26,350 nt of DNA from JANPEZ01 sp031423155 (GTDB lineage Bacteria > Actinomycetota > UBA4738 > HRBIN12): the NCBI GenBank assembly GCA_031423155.1, contig JANPEZ010000115.1, forward strand, positions 1 through 26,350, given 5' to 3'. Below, in pieces: positions 21,278 to 26,350 of the stretch; position 1 is the stretch's first letter; each line of letters opens with the position of its first letter. The notes beneath the pieces were generated by a model. The model saw only the letters and a list, made by a program, of their open reading frames with translations, searched no databases and was not told the origin of the DNA. The position numbers and the translations under genes were made by a program.

Positions 21278-22592
21278 GGGTCGGCACCGGGGCGGCGTCC
21301 GCGTGAGGACGACGCTCGCGGCCGTCGCGGCGGTGGGGATCGCGATGCTCGTAGGTGCGCTCGCGATGCTTGGGTTCGTGGAGCGGTCGCTGACGGCCCA
21401 GGTCGCCGACAGCGCAGAGGTACGAGCCGCCGAGCTGATCGCCTCGCCGGTATCCCTGAGCGGTGTGATCGGCGTGATCGATCCCACGGAGGAGTTCGTC
21501 CAGGTGGTCCGCGACGACGAAGTCATCGCCGCGAGCGCGAACGTGCGCGGGTTGCCGCCGCTCGCCTCGCCTGCACCGGGCGAGCACGTGCGGCTTGACC
21601 AGGTGCCGTTCACGGACGCGCCGTTCATCGTGGCCTCGCTCGCGCGCGGGAACCTTACCGCCATCGTCGGGCGCAACATCGACGACGAGGTCGATGCTCG
21701 CACGACCGTTCGCAACGCGCTGCTGTTCGGCGTGCCCGCGCTCCTGGTGGTGGTGGGCGCGGTGACCTGGTGGATCGTGGGGCGGGCGCTGCGACCGGTC
21801 GAGGACATCCGCGAAGAGGTCGAGCGGATCTCCGCGCGAGAGCTGGACCGACGGGTGCCGGACGCGCCGGGCGACGACGAGGTAACTCGGCTCGCGGCTA
21901 CGATGAACCGCATGCTCGACCGGCTGCAGAGTTCGCAGGACCGGCAGCGGCGTCTGGTCTCGGACGCGTCGCACGAGCTTCGCTCCCCCGTGGCGGCGAT
22001 CCGACAGCACGCAGAGGTCGCGAGTCAGCACCCCGATGCGACGCAGGTCGACGCTCTCGCGACCGCGGTCCTGGAGGAGACCGACCGGTTGCAGGGGCTC
22101 GTAGAGGATCTTCTGGTGCTCGCCCGCTTGGACGAAGGCGGCGAGTCGGCCGCCGCCGAGGTCGATCTGGACGATATCGTGCTGGCCGAGGCCGCGCGCC
22201 TTCGACGCATGACGTCGATCGACGTCGACACCAGCGGGGTCGGAGCGGGTCGGGTGTACGGCAGCGCGCCCGCGCTGGAGCGGGTGGTCCGCAACCTGAC
22301 GGAGAACGCGGTTCGCTACGCACTCGGCCGCGTCGCCCTCGGGCTCACGCAGGCCGATAGGCGCGTGATCCTCACGGTCGAGGATGATGGCCCGGGCATC
22401 GCCTCCCCAGATCGCGAGCGCGTGCTCGAGCGGTTCGTGCGTCTGGACGAGTCGCGAGGGCGAGGAACGGGAGGAGCCGGCTTGGGGCTCGCCATCGTGA
22501 GCGAGGTGACGGCTAATCACGGCGGCGAGACCACGCTCGGTGAGAGCCCCCTCGGGGGTCTCCGGGTCCAGGTTCGCCTCCCGGCCGCATGA
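21270..22592 (+). CDS. Sensor histidine kinase (HAMP type), partner of the adjacent regulator
   Basis: This is a 440-residue kinase. It has membrane helix 1 (about 14-36), an extracytoplasmic sensor of about 115 residues, helix 2 (about 152-172), then a HAMP domain (RALRPVEDIREEVERISARELDRRVP). HisKA follows with His235 in SDASHELRSP. The ATPase domain has the N box NLTENAVRYA, G1 DDGPGIA, F box LERFVRLDES and G2 GGAGLGLAIV. The GTG start lies inside the last codons of the response-regulator gene, so both proteins are made together. The sensor domain shows no recognised ligand-binding fold. The downstream secreted-protein gene shares the TTCAG repeat with the regulator's promoter. Confidence 0.95.
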   Translation: MAEGRHRGGVRVRTTLAAVAAVGIAMLVGALAMLGFVERSLTAQVADSAEVRAAELIASPVSLSGVIGVIDPTEEFVQVVRDDEVIAASANVRGLPPLASPAPGEHVRLDQVPFTDAPFIVASLARGNLTAIVGRNIDDEVDARTTVRNALLFGVPALLVVVGAVTWWIVGRALRPVEDIREEVERISARELDRRVPDAPGDDEVTRLAATMNRMLDRLQSSQDRQRRLVSDASHELRSPVAAIRQHAEVASQHPDATQVDALATAVLEETDRLQGLVEDLLVLARLDEGGESAAAEVDLDDIVLAEAARLRRMTSIDVDTSGVGAGRVYGSAPALERVVRNLTENAVRYALGRVALGLTQADRRVILTVEDDGPGIASPDRERVLERFVRLDESRGRGTGGAGLGLAIVSEVTANHGGETTLGESPLGGLRVQVRLPAA

Positions 22593-22613
22593 CGACCTGC
22601 CCTTCGGTGAGCA

Positions 22614-22653
22614 TTCAGCGTGGGTTCAGCTACTGGGCCTCAGCATGGGTTCC
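22614..22653 (+). promoter_or_regulatory. 11-bp TTCAG direct repeat plus a third, weaker copy
   Basis: TTCAGCGTGGGTTCAG (22614-22629) has the same TTCAG half-sites and 11-bp spacing as the element before the response-regulator gene. A related CTCAGCATGGGTTC follows at 22639-22652. It ends about 37 bp before the secreted-protein start and is very likely the binding site of the adjacent regulator. Confidence 0.6.
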
Positions 22654-22689
22654 GAGCCGTTCAAGACGGTGAACTCGAAGGAGGAGACC

Positions 22690-24159
22690 ATGCGCTCAGC
22701 ACGCTCAGCACGGCAGCCATCGGAGCGTCGACGGTTCCGTACGAGCCCACGGGGCTCGATCAGGATCGCGGCGATCGGGGCGTCGTTCGCCCTGCTCGTC
22801 GCCGCCACCGGATGGGCCGCCGCAGGCGAGACGGCGGCTGCCGTCGCAGCGCCCGCCGGCCTCGGTTGTCAGACCAGTGTGTCCACGGCGATCCCGCAAC
22901 CAACCGAGGCGCAGCTCGACGCGGCAGGCCTCGGCGACATCCCATTGGCGCCGGACTCGGCGCGACGCGACCTGGTGGCCGCGCCGTTCCCCAACCCCAC
23001 CTCGGTGACGAACCCGCTGTTCCCGATCAGCGAGCTGGACTCCGCGATCCTCAACGGACACGTCGATGGGAAAGTCTTCCATACCGAGACCACGTTGCTG
23101 CCCTTCACCCAGATCATCGAGTGGACGCCCGGCCAGTGTGTGCGGGTGCTGGCCTCGCAGTACATGGCCTTCCTGGACGGACGCCTGGAGGAAACCGCGA
23201 TCGACCTCTACGCACAGGCCTACGACGGCTCGGTCTGGTACCTGGGTGAGAGCGTGTTCGACTACGACGCCGACGGACTCGTTATCACCACCGAAGGAAC
23301 GTGGCACGCAGGCACCGAGGGGCCCGCAGCCATGATCATGCCGTCGGACCCGCAGATCAATGACGCGCACCGTCCCGAGAACATCCCCGGGCTCGTGTTC
23401 GAAGAGCTGACGATCAAGAAGGTCGACCAGACCCGCGAAGGGCCGTCGGGCTCGGTCTCGGGTGTGATGGTGGCCACCGAAACACATCAGGACGGCTCCT
23501 TGAGCGACAAGGTGTTCGCGCCGGGATACGGCGAGTTCCGGTCGACCGACGGCCCGGACGTCGAAGCGATGGCGCTTGCGTCTCCGACGGACTCGCTTCC
23601 GGGTGGCGTGCCTGAAGAGTTGGTCACGATCTCGCTGGGCGCCGATCGGATCTTCGCCTCGAGCCTGGCAACGCCACTGCAGTGGATGCGTGCGGAGACC
23701 ATCGCGCAGCGCATGCTCGACACCTGGATAGCGTTCCGCGCCGGCGACGTCCCGTCCCGGCTGGTGAAGCCGACCAACGTTGCGCTGCGGGCCCTGGTCG
23801 ACCGGGTCGCCTCGCGCGACCGTTCGAAGGCTTACCCGGCGTCGATCGACGCCGCCTACGCGAGCAACGACCTGCAACTCCGCTACCGGCCGGCAACCGA
23901 GGTCGACACCGTGCGGTTCGACCTGTGGGTGCGGCGCGTGCTGGTGGACGCGAACGACGGTTCCCTCGGCGGCGTGCGGAGCGACGTAGTCACGATCGAG
24001 TGGATCCGTGACCGGATCGCGCACACGCTCGATCCCGTCACCCGGACCACGCTCGACACGATGGTTCGTGACCTGGGAGCAGCCGTGGTCGACGAGGATC
24101 TCGCGGCGGCCGCGGAGACCGCGCGTGATCTACGGGAGGTTGTGGGCGGGCTCATCTGA
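22690..24159 (+). CDS. Secreted or membrane-anchored protein of unknown function
   Basis: This is a 489-residue protein. The ATG is chosen because AAGGAGGAG lies 6-8 bp upstream and it gives a twin-arginine-poor but standard basic, hydrophobic N-terminal signal (about 24-48). Residues about 100-315 form a beta-rich domain with TNPLFPI, LYAQAYDGSVWYLGE, GTWHAGTEGPAAMIMP and VFAPGYGEF. This pattern is seen in uncharacterised actinobacterial secreted proteins, where a YAQD.DGNVWY.GE motif recurs. Residues about 330-489 are predicted helical (IAQRMLDTWIAF, DLQLRYRPATEVD, RFDLWVRRVLVD, AAAAETARDLREVVG), probably a helical bundle. No catalytic site is evident. It is probably a target of the two-component system just upstream. 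Confidence 0.8.
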   Translation: MRSARSARQPSERRRFRTSPRGSIRIAAIGASFALLVAATGWAAAGETAAAVAAPAGLGCQTSVSTAIPQPTEAQLDAAGLGDIPLAPDSARRDLVAAPFPNPTSVTNPLFPISELDSAILNGHVDGKVFHTETTLLPFTQIIEWTPGQCVRVLASQYMAFLDGRLEETAIDLYAQAYDGSVWYLGESVFDYDADGLVITTEGTWHAGTEGPAAMIMPSDPQINDAHRPENIPGLVFEELTIKKVDQTREGPSGSVSGVMVATETHQDGSLSDKVFAPGYGEFRSTDGPDVEAMALASPTDSLPGGVPEELVTISLGADRIFASSLATPLQWMRAETIAQRMLDTWIAFRAGDVPSRLVKPTNVALRALVDRVASRDRSKAYPASIDAAYASNDLQLRYRPATEVDTVRFDLWVRRVLVDANDGSLGGVRSDVVTIEWIRDRIAHTLDPVTRTTLDTMVRDLGAAVVDEDLAAAAETARDLREVVGGLI

Positions 24160-24194
24160 GCCCGCTCTCTCCCACAGACTCTGAAGGAGTCGAT

Positions 24195-24220
24195 CGCCGC
24201 ACGCTTGCGGGCGTGCGGCG
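24195..24220 (+). terminator. Hairpin terminator after the secreted-protein gene
   Basis: CGCCGCACGC (24195-24204) and GCGTGCGGCG (24211-24220) form a perfect 10-bp GC-rich stem with a 6-nt loop TTGCGG, 36 bp after the stop codon. No T-run follows. Confidence 0.7.
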
Positions 24221-24365
24221 TGTGGGTGAACGAATGATCCATGCGTACGTCGGCGCCAGCCCGGCCAGCGGGAGCCGAGCCAAAGCCTGTCGGAAAAGCG
24301 ATGTCTCCTACATAACTCTCTGGAAGGCTCCCGTATCCTCCTCGCAGGGACGAGAAGAGAGTGCT

Positions 24366-24387
24366 CCCTCTCAGAACCGTGTGAGGG
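24366..24387 (+). promoter_or_regulatory. Dyad upstream of the HD-GYP gene
   Basis: CCCTCTCA (24366-24373) and TGTGAGGG (24380-24387) are inverted copies with one mismatch around 6 bp. The 290-bp gap between the secreted-protein gene and the chosen HD-GYP start otherwise holds only the terminator hairpin; no additional gene was seen. The dyad may be an operator or a transcript hairpin. Confidence 0.3.
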
Positions 24388-24449
24388 TCCCCATATGTCA
24401 GGCCTCAGCCATAAGAAGAGTTGGGACTTCCATCGGGGCGAAGCGACGG

Positions 24450-25784
24450 ATGCGTGAGGAGGGCCGCGGACGACGGTTGCCGATCAGGCTGAGACTGACC
24501 CTGTTCTTCGCGGCGGGCTCGGCTGCCGTTCTGGTCGCGATCGGGTTCATCGTTTACGCCGAGACCGGTGCCGCACTGCTCGACGCCGTTACGACCGGTC
24601 TGCGCGCGCGAGCTCAGGTCATCGCCGCCGACGTGAAGAGCCAGGACACCCCGCAGGTCGATCTGCCTCCGAGCCTCATCGAATCCGACGAGGCGTTCGC
24701 TCAGGTTACGGATGCGTCCGGCCGGGTCATCAGCTCCAGTTCAATCGTGAAGGACACCGTCCTTCTTCCTCCCTCGATCGCGCGCTCGATCACGTCCGCC
24801 ACTTTGATCAACGAGAAGGTGAACGGGATCGACAACGTGACGCGGGTGATTGCCGTTCCGATCGACACGGCATCGGGACACTACGTCGTCGCCGTCGGCA
24901 CTTCGCTCCAGGACAGGCGCGATGCCCTGAACGTCTTCGGTCTCACTCTCTTGATCGGGGGACCGATCGCGCTCGGGATACTTTCCTGGGCCGGATGGCT
25001 GGTCATCGGCGCCGCCCTTCGTCCCGTCGAGCGTATGCGAAGGACCGCGGCCGAGGTTTCCGCGTCGGACTCCGGATCGCGCCTGCCGGTTTCCTCCGGC
25101 GAAGACGAACTCACTCGGCTTGGAGGAACATTGAACGACATGCTAGACCGACTGCACGGTTCCTACGCGGAGATCGAAGATCTGAACGAAGGGCTCGAGG
25201 AGAAGGTCCGCCAGCGGACTCAGCAGGTCGAAGATGCGAGGAACCGGATCGTCGAGAGTCTGTCGCTGGCGGCCGAGTATCGCGACGACCAGACGGGCAA
25301 GCACACTCAGCGTGTCGGCGTCACGTCCGGTGAGTTAGCCAGGCAGCTGGGACTGGACGCCGGTCGGGTCGAGTTGATCGCCCGAACCGCTCCCCTTCAC
25401 GACGTCGGCAAGATCGCGATCCCCGACCGTGTGCTCCTCAAGCCCGGTCGGCTCACCCCCGAGGAGTTCGAGGAGATCAAGCAGCACCCGCTCATCGGCG
25501 CGACTCTCCTGGGTGATGAGGCTTATCCCTTGATCGAGATGGCTCGGATGATCGCTATGACTCACCACGAGCGTTTCGATGGGTCCGGTTACCCGAACGG
25601 GCTGATCGGTGAAGAGATCCCCATCGAGGGGCGGATCGTATCGGTCGCCGATGTTTTCGACGCTCTCACGCATGAAAGGCCTTACAAAGAGGCCTGGCCC
25701 CTTGAGAAGGCGCTTGAGGAGATCGAAAGGGCGCGCGGGACGCAGTTCGATCCTCAGGTTGTTGACGCCTTCCTCGCGACCTGA
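24450..25784 (+). CDS. Membrane HD-GYP domain protein (probable cyclic di-GMP phosphodiesterase)
   Basis: This 444-residue protein has a sensor-kinase-like front and an HD-GYP back. Membrane helices at about 14-36 and 163-187 flank a roughly 125-residue outside domain. HAMP follows (RPVERMRRTAAEVSASDSG), then a coiled coil (about 238-268). The HD-GYP domain (about 270-444) has HDVGKIAIPD (His317-Asp318), HHERFDGSGYP (372-382) with the GYP triplet complete, and VADVFDALTHERPY. Such domains hydrolyse cyclic di-GMP using bound metal. The start is uncertain: ATG 24450 lacks a good ribosome-binding site, a TTG 27 bp later has GAGGAGGG upstream, and longer forms add non-homologous residues. It is followed by a tRNA-Ser fragment. 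Confidence 0.9.
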   Translation: MREEGRGRRLPIRLRLTLFFAAGSAAVLVAIGFIVYAETGAALLDAVTTGLRARAQVIAADVKSQDTPQVDLPPSLIESDEAFAQVTDASGRVISSSSIVKDTVLLPPSIARSITSATLINEKVNGIDNVTRVIAVPIDTASGHYVVAVGTSLQDRRDALNVFGLTLLIGGPIALGILSWAGWLVIGAALRPVERMRRTAAEVSASDSGSRLPVSSGEDELTRLGGTLNDMLDRLHGSYAEIEDLNEGLEEKVRQRTQQVEDARNRIVESLSLAAEYRDDQTGKHTQRVGVTSGELARQLGLDAGRVELIARTAPLHDVGKIAIPDRVLLKPGRLTPEEFEEIKQHPLIGATLLGDEAYPLIEMARMIAMTHHERFDGSGYPNGLIGEEIPIEGRIVSVADVFDALTHERPYKEAWPLEKALEEIERARGTQFDPQVVDAFLAT

Positions 25785-25821
25785 AGTCGACCGTAGCGGG
25801 TGCTCCCTACAGATCAACAGG

Positions 25822-25854
25822 GGAGACGTGCCCGAGTGGCCGAGGGGAGCCGCC
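25822..25854 (+). pseudogene. 5' half of a tRNA-Ser, cut off at the anticodon loop
   Basis: GGAGACG-TG, D-arm CCCGAGTGGCCGAGGGG and the anticodon-stem strand GCCGC plus C32 match tRNA-Ser(GCT) at 20395 almost base for base. Position 33 (normally T) onward is unrelated (GGTCAGGG). The upstream promoter-like sequence is also similar to that of the intact gene. A CGTCTTC at 25892-25898 could still pair with GGAGACG, but no anticodon arm or T-arm can be drawn, so no functional tRNA is proposed. Confidence 0.7.
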
Positions 25855-25942
25855 GGTCAGGGTTCCACGCGTGGGAGCACCCTGAAGGGTACGTCTTCTC
25901 TGATTCGTCAGCTGACCAGGGCCGATGTAGCATCGCGCGCTT

Positions 25943-26138
25943 ATGGCCTTCGCACTCCTCTACATGCTGTTTCGCCGGCTGGTGGGCTCTCCTGGGTCAG
26001 ACGCGATTCACGAGCTGGAGATCGAAGTCGTGGTGCTCCGCCACCAGGTGAAGGTGCTCTCCCGCAAGGCCGGACGAGCGAAGCTGCGTCGGATCGACAA
26101 GGCTTTCCTCGCCGCCTGTTCACGCGTGGTGCCGAGAA
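25943..26138 (+). pseudogene. Transposase/integrase N-terminal fragment
   Basis: The frame reads MAFALLYMLFRRLVG, then HELEIEVVVLRHQVKVLSRKAGR and KLRRIDKAFLAACSRVVPR. This is the usual beginning of a family of actinobacterial integrase-core transposases, a membrane-like start followed by VLRHQ and a helix-turn-helix region. The frame then loses similarity and ends at TAA at 26194, while RHS-type sequence continues in another frame. The catalytic core is absent, so it cannot transpose. Confidence 0.75.
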
Positions 26139-26350
26139 CCGGGTGCTCACATCCACTACCCCGGATCCGGCGGGTAGCAACCCTGCCCTCGTAACGACCA
26201 ACGACTACAAGTTCGGCCCGACATCGGATGAGGCCAGCGTGACCAGGGTCACGGGCCCCGACGGAGTTACCAGCCGCACCGCTGCCGATATCCTGGGAAG
26301 GACGACCAACACGCAGACGGGCTATGTCGATGCGGGCGGCTTCCACTCGA
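26134..26350 (+). pseudogene. RHS-repeat protein fragment, running off the window end
   Basis: From about 26134 the frame reads LTSTTPDPAGSNPALVTTNDY and VTRVTGPDGVTSRTAADILGR, then TNTQTGYVDAGG. GPDGVT and ILGRTT are typical RHS/YD-repeat phrases. It is open to the last base, so the rest lies outside. It joins the transposase remnant without any start signal, and so appears to be an internal piece left by rearrangement. Whether a longer, functional RHS gene continues beyond the window cannot be told. Confidence 0.65.

Noticed and set aside
21159..22520. A 453-codon minus-strand frame opposite the histidine kinase
   Set aside because: The plus strand encodes a complete HAMP/HisKA/HATPase protein; the antisense product has no recognisable domain.
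22705..24024. A 439-codon open frame on the minus strand opposite the secreted-protein gene
   Set aside because: It is a high-GC shadow: low-complexity Arg/His/Gly composition, no motif and no ribosome-binding site, while the plus strand has a signal peptide and good codon pattern.
24213..24449. Upstream extension of the HD-GYP protein
   Set aside because: The 79 added residues look non-coding, and the frame starts inside the terminator hairpin of the preceding gene.
1..26350. CRISPR arrays, rRNA genes, intact prophage or complete defence system
   Set aside because: No regularly spaced repeats, rRNA sequence, phage structural genes or recognisable defence nucleases were seen; the only such module is the small toxin-antitoxin pair.

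Overview
The window looks like chromosomal DNA of a high-GC bacterium, most likely an uncultured or little-studied member of the Actinomycetota. The reasons are the strong GC bias, frequent GTG/TTG starts, PknB-like kinase and OmpR/HK architectures, and a DUF4446-bactofilin-serS operon. No species is claimed. About 80 percent is ordinary, densely packed genes. Two stretches (about 18.3-20.4 kb and 25.8-26.35 kb) are graveyards of mobile DNA next to serine tRNA genes or pieces of them.

Layout. 0-2.7 kb: a YaaA-family stress protein and an S9 prolyl-oligopeptidase-type peptidase, convergent and overlapping. 2.7-3.45 kb: a remnant of an SRPBCC/AHSA1 gene and a small RelE/ParE-type toxin with its ribbon-helix-helix-like antitoxin. 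3.5-5.5 kb: a membrane Ser/Thr kinase with an extracellular FN3-like domain and a membrane protein with an HEVGH zinc motif. 5.57-7.26 kb: an ABC exporter (ATPase plus permease). 7.25-8.75 kb: a polytopic sensor histidine kinase. 8.75-9.1 kb: a structured-looking leader, a 27-residue hydrophobic peptide gene with a strong ribosome-binding site, and a large hairpin terminator. 9.1-10.3 kb: larC. 10.4-12.7 kb: operon DUF4446-bactofilin-serS. 12.7-18.3 kb: a small secreted or anchored protein, a protein of six tandem PAS domains with no output domain, and a divergent secreted beta-propeller protein with about 14 repeats. 20.4 kb: a tRNA-Ser(GCT). 20.5-24.2 kb: a response regulator, a histidine kinase and a secreted protein. 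24.4-25.8 kb: a membrane HD-GYP phosphodiesterase. 25.8 kb to the end: a tRNA-Ser 5' half, a transposase remnant and an RHS-repeat fragment.

How the genes work together. The clearest functional unit is the two-component pair at 20.6-22.6 kb plus the secreted protein after it. The same 11-bp-spaced TTCAG direct repeat lies upstream of the regulator and upstream of the secreted protein, which suggests autoregulation and a dedicated extracytoplasmic target. Several other genes are sensory (PAS array, two histidine kinases, Ser/Thr kinase, HD-GYP), so the segment is rich in signalling. The most unusual observations are two serine tRNA 5' halves that both stop at the anticodon loop and are followed by RHS fragments, the intact tRNA-Ser(GCT) with a mismatched acceptor stem, the orphan six-PAS protein, and the 27-aa peptide gene behind a structured leader.

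All calls were made by reading the sequence without database searches.
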